The position numbers and the translations under genes are program-made. Of a DNA stretch of 64,000 bases, positions 36,167 through 45,468 are shown piece by piece. Source of the stretch: an uncultured Eubacteriales bacterium (lineage in GTDB: Bacteria > Bacillota > Clostridia > Lachnospirales > Lachnospiraceae); NCBI GenBank assembly GCA_949284175.1, contig CASDVE010000009.1, positions 1 to 64,000 on the forward strand. The letters are read 5' to 3'. How positions within the stretch are numbered: the stretch's first letter is position 1; every line of letters starts with the position of its first letter. Under the pieces are notes generated by a model. That model ran no database searches. It saw only the letters and a list, made by a program, of their open reading frames with translations, and was not told where the DNA came from.

Positions 36167-38164
36167 ATGCGGACAGCAAAAGAGTGGAAACAATATTTTG
36201 AATCGGATCAATTTGAAAAAGAGTATACATATAAAAACTACGATCTCGGTATCACTTACACAAAAGAGAAAACCATAGTCAAACTTTGGGCACCAACAGC
36301 CAGTGAAGTTTGTATCAACTTCTATGCCTATGGAACAGAGGAAGAAGAAAAAGAGGATAAAGAAAAACGGTTAAAAGAAGAATCTTCTATCTATGAAAAA
36401 CGAGTTCCTTTAATACGAGGAGAGCAAGGCGTTTGGTCTTTGACTTTGTTTGGCGATTATGATGGTGTTTATTATGATTACTTCGTAATGGTGGATGGTA
36501 AGACAAAGCAAACAGCCGATCCCTATGCTACTGCCTGTGGAGCTAATGGAATCAGGAGCATGATTCTTAACATGGATCGAACCAATCCAAAAGGCTGGGA
36601 ATACGATAAAGGAGCAAGAGAAAAAATAGAATGTCCTTTTATTTATGAAGTGCATATCAAAGATTTTTCTTATGATGAAAATAGTGGAATAAAACAAGCA
36701 TATCGTGGAAAATATTTGGCATTTACGCAAGAAGGTACTACTTATAAGGGAGATGGCATTCATCCAACAGGAATTGACTATTTAAAACAATTAGGTGTTA
36801 CCCATGTCCATTTACTGCCACCGTATGATTTTGGTTCTGTGGATGAGATGGGAAAGGATAGCCAGTTTAATTGGGGATATGATCCAGTTAATTATAATGT
36901 TCCAGAGGGCTCTTATGCTACAAATCCAAAAGATGGTGCGGTTCGCATTTTGGAATTTAAAAAGATGGTTATGGCACTTCACAAGGCTGGCATCAATGTG
37001 GTATTGGATACGGTATTAAACCATACATATAGCCCAGATTCTTGGCTGAATCGAACTGTCCCATATTACTATTATCGTCAATGGGAAGATGGAAGTTTAT
37101 GTGATGGTTCTGATTGTAGCAATGATACTGCCAGTGAACGCAGTATGTTTGGACAATATATGAAACAGTCCATTCTTCACTGGGTAAAGGAATATCATGT
37201 GGATGGCTTTCGCTTCGATTTGATGGGATTGCATCATACAGAAATTATGAATGAGATTCGTAGAGAACTGGATCAACTTCCAGATGGAAAACAAATTCTT
37301 GTATACGGAGAGCCATGGAGTGCCTCTCCTACCTTAATGAAAGAAGGGGCGATTCCAGCAGTGAAACAGAATGTTTCCCATCTTCATGAACGAGTTGCCA
37401 TTTTTTGTGATAGTACAAGAGATGCCATCAAAGGTCATGTATTTTATGGGAAAGTGCCAGGTTTTGTCAATGGAAAACAAGGATTAGAAGAAAAGATAAA
37501 ACACAGCGTCGTAGCATGGTGTGATGGTTCAGAAAACTGGAAACCAAAAGCACCATCTCAAATTATTTCCTATGTATCCGCCCATGATAATTTTACCTTA
37601 TGGGATAAGTTATGGATCACCCTGAGAAAAGAACCAAAGTATGATCTTCGGGATGAAGAAATTGTTCGAATTAATAAATTGGTGGCAACGATTGTATTCA
37701 CGTGTCAAGGCATGGTATTGATGCAGGCAGGGGAAGAGTTTGCAAGAACAAAGCTAGGAGAGGAAAATAGCTTTTGTTCTTCTCCAACTCTTAACCAGTT
37801 GGATTGGGAACGCACCATTTCTTATGGCGATCTGGTGGAGTACTATAAAGGCTTATATCAGATTCGGAAAGGCTTTGGAGCCTATCGCTATATGGAATCC
37901 GATGCCCATCGCTATTGTAGATTTTTAAATTGCAAGCAGAAAAATGTGGTTGCGTTTCTCATGGATAATCCGATCAAAGGAGAAACCTATGAACAGTTAT
38001 TTGTTGTTTACAATGCCAATAAAAAAGATGTAAAAATTCAAGTTCCAGAGGGAAGTTACCGCCTTCTTTTAGATGATCAAAGTTCAAATAGAGAAAAAGA
38101 ACAAATCATCATAAAGGATACAGTTATTGTAAAAGCACAAAGTGGAATGATTTGTGCAAAGTAA
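36167..38164 (+). CDS. pulA: Type I pullulanase (GH13_14)
   Basis: A 665-residue GH13 enzyme that hydrolyses alpha-1,6 links of pullulan and branched dextrins. An N-terminal CBM48-like domain (about 25-130, with TIVKLWAPTASEVCINFYAYG) precedes the barrel. The signature FNWGYDPVNYNVPEGSYATNP fits the type I motif YNWGYDP. Catalytic regions are VVLDTVLNHTY, VDGFRFDLMGLHH (nucleophile Asp), LVYGEPWSASPT (acid Glu) and SYVSAHDNFTLWDKL. No signal peptide is present, so the enzyme works on imported dextrins in the cytosol. Confidence 0.94.
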   Translation: MRTAKEWKQYFESDQFEKEYTYKNYDLGITYTKEKTIVKLWAPTASEVCINFYAYGTEEEEKEDKEKRLKEESSIYEKRVPLIRGEQGVWSLTLFGDYDGVYYDYFVMVDGKTKQTADPYATACGANGIRSMILNMDRTNPKGWEYDKGAREKIECPFIYEVHIKDFSYDENSGIKQAYRGKYLAFTQEGTTYKGDGIHPTGIDYLKQLGVTHVHLLPPYDFGSVDEMGKDSQFNWGYDPVNYNVPEGSYATNPKDGAVRILEFKKMVMALHKAGINVVLDTVLNHTYSPDSWLNRTVPYYYYRQWEDGSLCDGSDCSNDTASERSMFGQYMKQSILHWVKEYHVDGFRFDLMGLHHTEIMNEIRRELDQLPDGKQILVYGEPWSASPTLMKEGAIPAVKQNVSHLHERVAIFCDSTRDAIKGHVFYGKVPGFVNGKQGLEEKIKHSVVAWCDGSENWKPKAPSQIISYVSAHDNFTLWDKLWITLRKEPKYDLRDEEIVRINKLVATIVFTCQGMVLMQAGEEFARTKLGEENSFCSSPTLNQLDWERTISYGDLVEYYKGLYQIRKGFGAYRYMESDAHRYCRFLNCKQKNVVAFLMDNPIKGETYEQLFVVYNANKKDVKIQVPEGSYRLLLDDQSSNREKEQIIIKDTVIVKAQSGMICAK

Positions 38165-38194
38165 AACATACAGCAGTTTAAGAGGAGGCAAACA

Positions 38195-39961
38195 ATGAAC
38201 TTTGGTAGTGTGTATCATCGAACAACAGAACAATATTGCTATGCGAGAAATCAAGAAGAGCTTGTTATCACTCTTTTAACAGGATATGATGTAAAAAAAG
38301 TCTTTATCAACTGGGGCGATCCATTTTCTGCCGGTATTTTAGGAGGGAATGAATTGTGGTCAGGAGAAGAAATGGAAATAAAAGCTCCCATAGAATTGGA
38401 GCATCATTTGCTGTGGAAAATTGTGTTAAAACCAAAATATAAACGCTGTAAATATTATTTTAAACTGCGAACAAAAGAAGAAGAGTGGATCTATGTAGAA
38501 GATGGATTCTATCAAGAAAAGCAGTTAAAAGAAAGTGGTCGCATGATTCAATATTTCATTATGCCTTGGATGAATGAACGGGATATTGGGACAGTTCCAG
38601 AGTGGGTAGAGCATACCATTTGGTATCAGATCTTTCCCGAGAGGTTTTGCAATGGAGAGCCGTTAAATGATCCGAGTCATGTGAAGCCATGGAAGATGGA
38701 AAAAACCAACTATTTGGATCTCTATGGTGGGGATTTGCAAGGTATTATTAAAAGACTTCCTTATCTTCACCAACTAGGCATCACTGGAATTTATCTAACG
38801 CCTATTTGTGAGGCACTTTCCAATCATAAATATGATACAACAGATTATAAGAAGATCGATCCTATGTTTGGAACAGAAGAAACCATGAAAGAGCTAGTGC
38901 ATAAAGCCCATGATTTGGGAATAAGAATTATGATGGATGGGGTGTTTAATCACACTGGAACAGAATTTAAGCCATGGAAAGATGTATTACTTCATGGAGA
39001 GAAGTCCCGTTATAAGGATTGGTTTATGATCCATGAGTTTCCGGTTGAAAAAGATAAAAGAGATACAAGAGATGGCAGTTATTTTTCCTTTGCCTTTGCA
39101 GGAGGAATGCCCAAATTAAATACCAATCATGAAGAGGTGATTGATTTTATCAAAGACGTATGCACCTATTGGATACAAGAATACGACATTGATGGCATTC
39201 GATTTGATGTGGGCAATGAAGTGTCCCATTATTTCTTAAAAGAGCTTAGAAAGCATCTGTTGGCAATAAAGTCCGATCTCTATTTGCTTGGAGAGATATG
39301 GCATGACTCCACCCAGTGGCTTTTTGGGGATGAATATGATGGGGTCATGAACTATCCTCTAACGAGCAGTATCAATGATTTTTGGAAAGAAGAGTTAACA
39401 GCAAAGCAATTGGAACATCGAATCAATCGCTGTATGAATCTTTATCGAGAACAAAATCAAAAAGTTATGTTCAATCTTTTAGATTCTCATGATACGGATC
39501 GCCTGCGAACGAGATGTGGAAGTGAGGAAGTTTTTTATCAGCAAATGGCAGTGTTATTTACCATGGCAGGAAGTGCTTGTATTTATTATGGAACAGAGAT
39601 TGGAATGGAAGGCGGACATGATCCAGATTGCCGTCGCTGTATGCCATGGGAAGACATAGAACAAGGTGCTTATCAAAAAGAACAAGATGCCATAAAGACG
39701 TTGATTGCAATAAGAAAACAAGAGGAAGATTGTAAAGCCTTAGCCATTGAATTTCTGTATCCAAAGGAAGAGGCGAAACAAGAACGGGTCATTCACTATA
39801 AAAAGGGCAATGGATTATATGTGCTTTTAAATGCTACAAAAGAACCAATTTTAATAAAAGAATGGGAAACATCAAAGGAAAAGATACAACGTCTTTTTCA
39901 ATGGAATTGTGAGGAAGAAACCATAGGAGTGAATGGAACACTCATTTATAAGGTTTTATAG
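38195..39961 (+). CDS. Neopullulanase/cyclomaltodextrinase-like GH13 enzyme
   Basis: A 588-residue cytosolic GH13 hydrolase of the GH13_20 type. The N-terminal CBM34-like domain (1-120) begins MNFGSVYHRTTEQYCYA, and the barrel starts at about 135 with HTIWYQIFPERFCNGEP. Catalytic motifs are MMDGVFNHTG, IDGIRFDVGNEV (nucleophile Asp), LYLLGEIWHDS (acid Glu) and NLLDSHDTDRLRT. Enzymes of this group cut maltodextrins, cyclodextrins and pullulan. The exact preference is not visible. AAGAGGAGG precedes the ATG. Confidence 0.88.
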   Translation: MNFGSVYHRTTEQYCYARNQEELVITLLTGYDVKKVFINWGDPFSAGILGGNELWSGEEMEIKAPIELEHHLLWKIVLKPKYKRCKYYFKLRTKEEEWIYVEDGFYQEKQLKESGRMIQYFIMPWMNERDIGTVPEWVEHTIWYQIFPERFCNGEPLNDPSHVKPWKMEKTNYLDLYGGDLQGIIKRLPYLHQLGITGIYLTPICEALSNHKYDTTDYKKIDPMFGTEETMKELVHKAHDLGIRIMMDGVFNHTGTEFKPWKDVLLHGEKSRYKDWFMIHEFPVEKDKRDTRDGSYFSFAFAGGMPKLNTNHEEVIDFIKDVCTYWIQEYDIDGIRFDVGNEVSHYFLKELRKHLLAIKSDLYLLGEIWHDSTQWLFGDEYDGVMNYPLTSSINDFWKEELTAKQLEHRINRCMNLYREQNQKVMFNLLDSHDTDRLRTRCGSEEVFYQQMAVLFTMAGSACIYYGTEIGMEGGHDPDCRRCMPWEDIEQGAYQKEQDAIKTLIAIRKQEEDCKALAIEFLYPKEEAKQERVIHYKKGNGLYVLLNATKEPILIKEWETSKEKIQRLFQWNCEEETIGVNGTLIYKVL

Positions 39962-39979
39962 ACGAAGGAGGATATGAGC

Positions 39980-41599
39980 ATGGGAGAAACAAAACAACTT
40001 TGGTGGAAAGATGCAGTTATGTATCAGATTTATCCAAAAAGTTTTCTCGATACCAATGGAGATGGGATTGGAGATTTAGAAGGAATCATTGAAAAACTGG
40101 ATTATTTACAGGAATTGGGGATAAAAGGAATTTGGCTTTCCCCAGTGTATCGTTCTCCACAGGATGACAATGGATACGATATTGCGGATTATCAAGATAT
40201 TGATCCGATGTTTGGAACGATGGAAGATATGCTCCGTTTAATTGAAGAAGGAAAAAAACGGGATATTCGCATAATTATGGACTTGGTATTAAACCATTCT
40301 TCTGATGAGCATCGCTGGTTTCTTGAGGCAAAAAAGAGCAAAGATAATCCATATCATGACTATTATGTGTGGAGAGATGGAGAAGAAGGCGTGCCACCAA
40401 ACGATATGACCTCTTGCTTTGGAGGGTCTGCATGGGAATGGGTGCCAGAATTAAAACAGTATTATTTCCACCAATTTTCAAAAAAACAGCCAGATTTAAA
40501 CTGGGAAAATGAAAAGGTAAGGCAAGAACTCTATGCCATGATCCGTTGGTGGATGGACAAAGGGCTTGGAGGATTTCGTTTGGATGTCATCGACTGTATT
40601 GCAAAAGAACCGGATAAAAAAATTACGGGAAATGGCCCAAGACTTCATGAATTTATTCAAGAAATGAGCAGTCAAACCTTTGGAAAAAGTGAATTTTTAA
40701 CCGTAGGAGAAACTTGGGGAGCGACACCAGAAATTGCTAGAAAATATAGCAATCCTGATGGCAGTGAATTTTCTATGGTGTTCCAATTTGAACATATTAT
40801 GCTCGATCAAGATGGAGGGGAGAAGTGGGATTTAAAAGAACTCGATTTAGTAGAATTAAAAAAAGTGCTTTCCAAATGGCAAAAAGAACTGTATCAGAAA
40901 GGTTGGAATAGCTTATTTTGGGATAATCACGATCTTCCAAGAGCGGTTTCTCGCTTTGGAAATGATAACGAGTATCGTGTGGAATCCGCAAAAATGTTAG
41001 CAACGGTTCTTCATGGTATGCAAGGAACTCCGTATATTTATCAGGGGGAAGAACTTGGTATGACCAATGTTTCCTATGAGCTATCAGAATATCGAGATAT
41101 TGAGCTTTTAAATATGTATCAAGAACGCATGGAAAAAGGCTACAAAGAAGAAGAGATTATGAAGTCCATCTATGCAAAAGGACGCGATAATGCGAGAACT
41201 CCAATGCAGTGGAGTGACGAAAAAGAGGCAGGATTTACAACAGGAACACCATGGATTAAGGTCAATCCAAATTACAAAGAAATCAATGCAAAAAGCCAGA
41301 TTCATGATGAAAACTCCATTTTTTCTTATTATAAAAAACTGGTGCAGATGAGAAAAGAGTATGCTATTTTGGTAGAGGGGTCTTATGAGCTATTGATGGA
41401 AGAAGATCCGGATATTTTTACTTATGTAAGAAGGCTTTTTGATGAGAAACTGTTAGTTGTGGCAAATTTCCATGGAGTGGAAAGAGAATATGATCTTCCA
41501 AAGGAATTTGAGGGGGCAACGAAGATTCTTTGTAATTATCAAGAAGAAGTGGCAGGGAAGTTAAAGCCATATGAGGCAAGAATTTACTACATTGGCTAA
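39980..41599 (+). CDS. malL: Alpha-glucosidase / oligo-1,6-glucosidase (GH13_31)
   Basis: A 539-residue cytosolic glucosidase that releases glucose from short alpha-glucosides. It opens WWKDAVMYQIYPKSFLDTNGDGIGDLEGI, as split by the QIYPxSFxDxNGDGxGDL family motif. Catalytic regions are IIMDLVLNHSSDEH, GGFRLDVIDCIAKEP (nucleophile Asp), LTVGETWGATPE (acid Glu) and LFWDNHDLPRAVSRFG. The 1,4 versus 1,6 preference depends on residues after the nucleophile and cannot be settled here. I start at 39980 (MGETKQLWW), 8 bases after AAGGAGG; the ATG at 39974 is too close. A terminator follows, closing the operon. Confidence 0.88.
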   Translation: MGETKQLWWKDAVMYQIYPKSFLDTNGDGIGDLEGIIEKLDYLQELGIKGIWLSPVYRSPQDDNGYDIADYQDIDPMFGTMEDMLRLIEEGKKRDIRIIMDLVLNHSSDEHRWFLEAKKSKDNPYHDYYVWRDGEEGVPPNDMTSCFGGSAWEWVPELKQYYFHQFSKKQPDLNWENEKVRQELYAMIRWWMDKGLGGFRLDVIDCIAKEPDKKITGNGPRLHEFIQEMSSQTFGKSEFLTVGETWGATPEIARKYSNPDGSEFSMVFQFEHIMLDQDGGEKWDLKELDLVELKKVLSKWQKELYQKGWNSLFWDNHDLPRAVSRFGNDNEYRVESAKMLATVLHGMQGTPYIYQGEELGMTNVSYELSEYRDIELLNMYQERMEKGYKEEEIMKSIYAKGRDNARTPMQWSDEKEAGFTTGTPWIKVNPNYKEINAKSQIHDENSIFSYYKKLVQMRKEYAILVEGSYELLMEEDPDIFTYVRRLFDEKLLVVANFHGVEREYDLPKEFEGATKILCNYQEEVAGKLKPYEARIYYIG

Positions 41600-41618
41600 A
41601 GGGTCATTGTGAAAGAAA

Positions 41619-41648
41619 AGAGAGCAGAAAAGGATGCTCTCTTTTTTT
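41619..41648 (+). terminator. Terminator of the maltodextrin operon
   Basis: AGAGAGC (41619-41625) and GCTCTCT (41636-41642) with a 10-base loop and seven T residues, about 20 bases after the alpha-glucosidase stop. Confidence 0.85.
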
Positions 41649-41680
41649 CATCCCTTGTACTTTGGGATAGAAGATTATTA

Positions 41681-41709
41681 TTGTATCTCACACTTTTCTA
41701 TGATAAACT
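41681..41709 (+). promoter_or_regulatory. Promoter of trpS-uppP
   Basis: TTGTAT (41681-41686), 17 bases, TAAACT (41704-41709). The leader to trpS is about 70 bases, too short for a T-box. Confidence 0.55.
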
Positions 41710-41781
41710 AAGGAGAAGAATGTCAACAAGGTGTAGAATCTACCATGTAGGCAAGAAATTTTAAGAAGGAAGTGTTAAATC

Positions 41782-42789
41782 ATGTTAGATGGAAAAAAAT
41801 CAATTTTTAGTGGTATGCAACCAACCGGAACGATTACGTTAGGAAATTATCTTGGAGCGCTTAAAAATTGGGTAAATCTTGATCCAAATGAATATACATG
41901 TTTTTTTAGTATTGTGGATATGCACTCTATTACGGTACGACAAGATCCAGCTACGCTTCGCAAGCAGGCGAGAAATCTTTTGATGTCCTATATTGCAGCC
42001 GGAATTGATCCAGAGGCGTGCTGTTTATATTATCAGTCCCATGTATCCGCTCATGCAGAATTAGCATGGATTTTAAACTGTTTTACTTATATGGGAGAGA
42101 TGAACCGTATGACACAGTTTAAAGATAAGTCTTCAAAACATCCTGAAAATATTAACACAGGTCTTTTTACTTATCCTGTACTGATGGCAGCGGATATTTT
42201 ATTATATCAAGCAGATCTCGTTCCAGTTGGAATCGATCAAAAACAGCATTTGGAGATTACAAGAGATATTGCCAATCGTTTTAATAGTATCTATGGAGAT
42301 GTGTTTACGATTCCAGAGCCTTATATTGGAAAGGTTGGAGCAAAGATTATGAGTTTGCAAGAGCCAACAAAGAAAATGTCAAAATCTGACGAAAATCCAA
42401 ATGGCTTTATTTCTATTTTAGACGATGAGGCAACAATTTTACGCAAATTCAAAAAAGCGGTTACGGATTCTGATAGCTGTATTACCTATTCAGAAGATAA
42501 ACCAGGAGTGAAGAACTTAATTGACATTTATAGTGTGATCACAGGACATAGCATCGAAGAGGTTCTAGCTGAGTTCGATGGATTAGGATACGGTGTATTA
42601 AAGCAAAGAGTAGGAGAGGCAGTTGCTAGTGAGTTAAAACCACTCCAAGAAAAATTTCATGATCTGAGTAAAAATAAAGACTATATTGATCAAATTATTA
42701 AGAACAATGCAGAAAAAGCTGGATATTATGCGAATAAAACTCTTCGTAAAGTTCAGAAAAAAGTTGGTTTCCCAGAAAGAATTCGTTAG
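41782..42789 (+). CDS. trpS: Tryptophanyl-tRNA synthetase
   Basis: A 335-residue class I synthetase that charges tRNA(Trp). The HIGH-type motif is TGTITLGNYLGAL, and the KMSKS motif is fully conserved in TKKMSKSDENP. YPVLMAADILLYQADLVPVGIDQKQHLE is the conserved Trp/ATP pocket region. The length is that of the short bacterial type. AGGAAG precedes the ATG. uppP follows after 9 bases, so the two share a transcript. Confidence 0.96.
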   Translation: MLDGKKSIFSGMQPTGTITLGNYLGALKNWVNLDPNEYTCFFSIVDMHSITVRQDPATLRKQARNLLMSYIAAGIDPEACCLYYQSHVSAHAELAWILNCFTYMGEMNRMTQFKDKSSKHPENINTGLFTYPVLMAADILLYQADLVPVGIDQKQHLEITRDIANRFNSIYGDVFTIPEPYIGKVGAKIMSLQEPTKKMSKSDENPNGFISILDDEATILRKFKKAVTDSDSCITYSEDKPGVKNLIDIYSVITGHSIEEVLAEFDGLGYGVLKQRVGEAVASELKPLQEKFHDLSKNKDYIDQIIKNNAEKAGYYANKTLRKVQKKVGFPERIR

Positions 42790-42798
42790 GAGAATACT

Positions 42799-43641
42799 AT
42801 GGATTTGATTGAAATTATCAAAGTTATTATCATTGGAATTGTAGAGGGGATTACAGAATGGCTTCCTGTCAGTAGTACAGGACATATGATTTTAGTAGAA
42901 AACTTTTGGCCATTATCCCAAAGCCCAGAATTTATTGAGATGTTCAATGTTGTCATTCAGCTTGGGGCCATTATGGCAGTTGTGGTACTTTTCTTCCACA
43001 AGCTCAATCCGTTTTCACCTAAATACAGTCAGGGAGAAAAGAGGGATGTATGGGAACTTTGGTTTAAAGTTCTTGTGGCAACCGTACCAGCAGCTATTTT
43101 AGGACTCTTATTGGATGATTGGTTAAACGATCATTTTTATAATTTTCAAACAGTGGCCTTTACATTAATTCTCTATGGCGTTTTATTTATCGTTGTGGAG
43201 AATTGGAATAAGAGAAGAAGACCAAGAGTGAATCAGTTTTATTCTATGACCTATCAAACAGCGTTATTGATCGGTGTCTTTCAGATTTTAGCATTGATTC
43301 CTGGAACTTCTCGTTCAGGAGCAACGATTATTGGTGCTATGATACTTGGCTGTTCTCGCTATATTGCGGCAGAATTTTCCTTTTTCCTTGCGATTCCTGT
43401 TATGTTTGGGGCAAGTGCATTAAAAATTGTGAAATTCATCAAGGATACAGGTGGATTCTTCTCAGGAACAGAACTTATCATTTTATTATTAGGTATGGTA
43501 GTTGCCTTTATTGTTTCCTTAGTTTGTATCAAGTTCTTAATGAGTTTCGTAAAACGAAATGACTTTAAAATTTTTGGATATTATCGAATTGTGCTAGGGA
43601 TTTTATTATTAGCTGTTTGGTTAATACCAATGTTTGCATAA
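42799..43641 (+). CDS. uppP: Undecaprenyl-diphosphatase (UppP/BacA)
   Basis: A 280-residue membrane enzyme that recycles undecaprenyl pyrophosphate to the monophosphate carrier for peptidoglycan synthesis. It can also raise bacitracin tolerance. The motifs are [22 protein letters not shown] near the N-terminus, seen in two halves, and [21 protein letters not shown]. Eight or so hydrophobic helices are present. It is co-transcribed with trpS and followed by a terminator. Confidence 0.95.
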   Translation: MDLIEIIKVIIIGIVEGITEWLPVSSTGHMILVENFWPLSQSPEFIEMFNVVIQLGAIMAVVVLFFHKLNPFSPKYSQGEKRDVWELWFKVLVATVPAAILGLLLDDWLNDHFYNFQTVAFTLILYGVLFIVVENWNKRRRPRVNQFYSMTYQTALLIGVFQILALIPGTSRSGATIIGAMILGCSRYIAAEFSFFLAIPVMFGASALKIVKFIKDTGGFFSGTELIILLLGMVVAFIVSLVCIKFLMSFVKRNDFKIFGYYRIVLGILLLAVWLIPMFA

Positions 43642-43657
43642 TATAGTTTAATAGAAG

Positions 43658-43702
43658 AGGAATTTTTCATAGTTTGAATGACTATGGAAAATTCCTTTTT
43701 TA
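43658..43702 (+). terminator. Terminator after uppP
   Basis: AGGAATTTTTCATAG (43658-43672) pairs with CTATGGAAAATTCCTT (43682-43697), with one mismatch, and ends in T residues. Confidence 0.85.
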
Positions 43703-43724
43703 ATTTATGCAAAGACAACGAGTC

Positions 43725-43748
43725 ATGCGAGAGCATTTATGCTCGCAT
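43725..43748. repeat. Palindrome next to the dispersed repeat
   Basis: ATGCGAG (43725-43731) is complementary to CTCGCAT (43742-43748), and the inner GAGCAT/ATGCTC is a 6-pair hairpin with a 2-base loop. It lies directly before the repeat copy at 43762-43800 and may be part of the same element. Confidence 0.5.
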
Positions 43749-43761
43749 ATGGCGACTGTCT

Positions 43762-43800
43762 GCGAACGTGAGAAGTTCGCAAAGCGTGCTTCTCATCGTT
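43762..43800. repeat. Dispersed imperfectly palindromic intergenic repeat, fullest copy
   Basis: The stretch starts GCGAACGTGAGAAG and ends AAAGCGTGCTTCTCATCGTT. GTGAGAAG and CTTCTCAT are mostly complementary, giving a hairpin. Related copies lie at 14081-14103 (3' half), 43821-43839 (3' part) and 53041-53078. All are between genes. Confidence 0.65.
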
Positions 43801-43820
43801 ATTAGGAAATTCCCTGTATA

Positions 43821-43839
43821 GCGTGTTTCTCATCGTTTA
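43821..43839. repeat. Partial copy of the dispersed repeat
   Basis: GCGTGTTTCTCATCGTTTA repeats the 3' end of the copy 20 bases upstream (GCGTGCTTCTCATCGTTAT) with two changes. Confidence 0.55.
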
Positions 43840-43868
43840 CACGAAGATAGTGCTCCATGGGATTTTAC

Positions 43869-43897
43869 TTGCAAGAAAAGCGGGAATTTTATATACT
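43869..43897 (+). promoter_or_regulatory. Promoter of the YesN/YesM pair
   Basis: TTGCAA (43869-43874), 17 bases, TATACT (43892-43897), about 48 bases before the response-regulator start. Confidence 0.75.
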
Positions 43898-43944
43898 TTT
43901 AAATGATGGGATATGAATTTATAAAAAAGAATGGAGAAGCTATA

Positions 43945-45468
43945 ATGTATCGGATATTGATTGTAGACGATGAAAGAATTGAGCGAAGAGGCATCCGTTT
44001 TTTATTGAAAAAAATGGGATTAGAGATGGAAGTTTTTGAGGCTTCCAATGGAAAAGAAGCATTGGAATTTTTGGAGAAACAGGACGTTGATATTTTGTTC
44101 ACCGATGTGAAAATGCCATTTATGGATGGATTGGAACTCATTCAGCAGATTATTCCTAAAAAATCGGATATGAAAGTTGTTATTTTTAGCGGATACAGTG
44201 AGTTTGAATACGCAAGACACGCTTTACAGTTAGGTGCAAAAAATTATATTTTAAAACCGGTAGATCCAAAAGAATTTGAAAGCACAGTGCTTGAACTTAT
44301 GAAAGAGCTTGAACAAGAACAGTTAAAGCAACAGATAAAAGAAAAAGAGCATAATTTTATGAAAGAGCATATCCTCTATGAATTAATCAACGGAATCCCT
44401 TTGGAAACCATGAGAAAAAGAACAGAAGGACTGACAGATTTTAAATTTTTAAATACATTTAGTCAAATGTTTTTTATTGAATTTTCCAATGATTTTTTCG
44501 GGAAAGTGGGAATTAATTTTCCTGAAATATTAAAAAAACAGATTGATTGGAATTTTACGTATTTGAATCTAAATCCATTGCAATGTATTTTATTGCTTCA
44601 TAAGGAAGAAAAAATAGATGGAAAGCAGGGGGCAAAGGAGATCTATCATGCTATCGTTGAGAAATTTGCGGTACAGCCCTATATTGCGGTTAGCAAAGAG
44701 TTAACAGAAAAATCCGATCTTTCTAAAGAATTTGAACAGTTAGAATTATTGATGGAAAATAAATTTTATCAATCAGAACAGCATATTTTCATGGAAAATG
44801 TGGAAGAAAATACAAATTTATTAGCTCAGATTAACGATGATATGTTATTAAAGCAGATACGACAAGATTTACGAATGAAAGATATTGATTCACTAAAAGA
44901 GCATTTTGAACGATTATGTGAAAAGTATCGAAGTAGCCGAGATTTTTCACAAGTCTATATCAAATTCATCTTTTCTAGTTTGCTAAAAGATTTTTATAAA
45001 AATCTGCCAAAGGAAAAAGAGAGCGAATTTAATCAAGACATTGATCGGATGTATCGGGCGGAACAGTTTTCAACAGTGATGGAGATTATCAGTGGAACGA
45101 TACGCTCGCTAGAACAAGAGTTTTCAAACAATCCATCGTATTTACATAAAGAAGTGGAAGGGATTAAGCAATATATTGCTATGCACTATGGAGAAGAGAT
45201 TAGTGTGGATAAATTGGCGGATATGGTTTATATGACACCCAGTTATTTAAGCCATTTATTTAAAAAGGAAACAGGTCAAAACTTAAGCAAATATTTAAAA
45301 TCCTATCGAATGGAAATGGCAAAAGAGAAGTTAGAAAAGACAAATGAGAAGATTGTGAACATCAGTTATCAAGTTGGCTATTCCAATGTATCGTATTTTT
45401 GTCAGAGTTTTCGAGAGTATTTTGGTGTCAGTCCACAAAAGTATAGAGATATTGGAGAAGAGATATGA
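43945..45468 (+). CDS. YesN-type response regulator with AraC output domain
   Basis: A 507-residue regulator. The receiver domain (1-120) starts MYRILIVDDERIERRGI, with the phospho-acceptor Asp54 in FTDVKMPFMDG and the conserved Lys in YILKPVDPKEF. A long helical middle (120-400) has no known motif. The C-terminal AraC-type double helix-turn-helix (about 405-507) has SVDKLADMVYMTPSYLSHLFKKETG and VGYSNVSYFCQSFREYFGVSP, each a family signature. I start at 43945 (GGAG 9 bases before); a longer frame to 43903 exists. It overlaps the kinase gene by 4 bases. Such pairs usually control sugar transporter genes. Confidence 0.92.
   Translation: MYRILIVDDERIERRGIRFLLKKMGLEMEVFEASNGKEALEFLEKQDVDILFTDVKMPFMDGLELIQQIIPKKSDMKVVIFSGYSEFEYARHALQLGAKNYILKPVDPKEFESTVLELMKELEQEQLKQQIKEKEHNFMKEHILYELINGIPLETMRKRTEGLTDFKFLNTFSQMFFIEFSNDFFGKVGINFPEILKKQIDWNFTYLNLNPLQCILLLHKEEKIDGKQGAKEIYHAIVEKFAVQPYIAVSKELTEKSDLSKEFEQLELLMENKFYQSEQHIFMENVEENTNLLAQINDDMLLKQIRQDLRMKDIDSLKEHFERLCEKYRSSRDFSQVYIKFIFSSLLKDFYKNLPKEKESEFNQDIDRMYRAEQFSTVMEIISGTIRSLEQEFSNNPSYLHKEVEGIKQYIAMHYGEEISVDKLADMVYMTPSYLSHLFKKETGQNLSKYLKSYRMEMAKEKLEKTNEKIVNISYQVGYSNVSYFCQSFREYFGVSPQKYRDIGEEI

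Noticed and set aside
41642..41782. Possible T-box riboswitch before trpS
   Set aside because: The leader is only about 70 bases and has no specifier stem, T-box core sequence or leader terminator.
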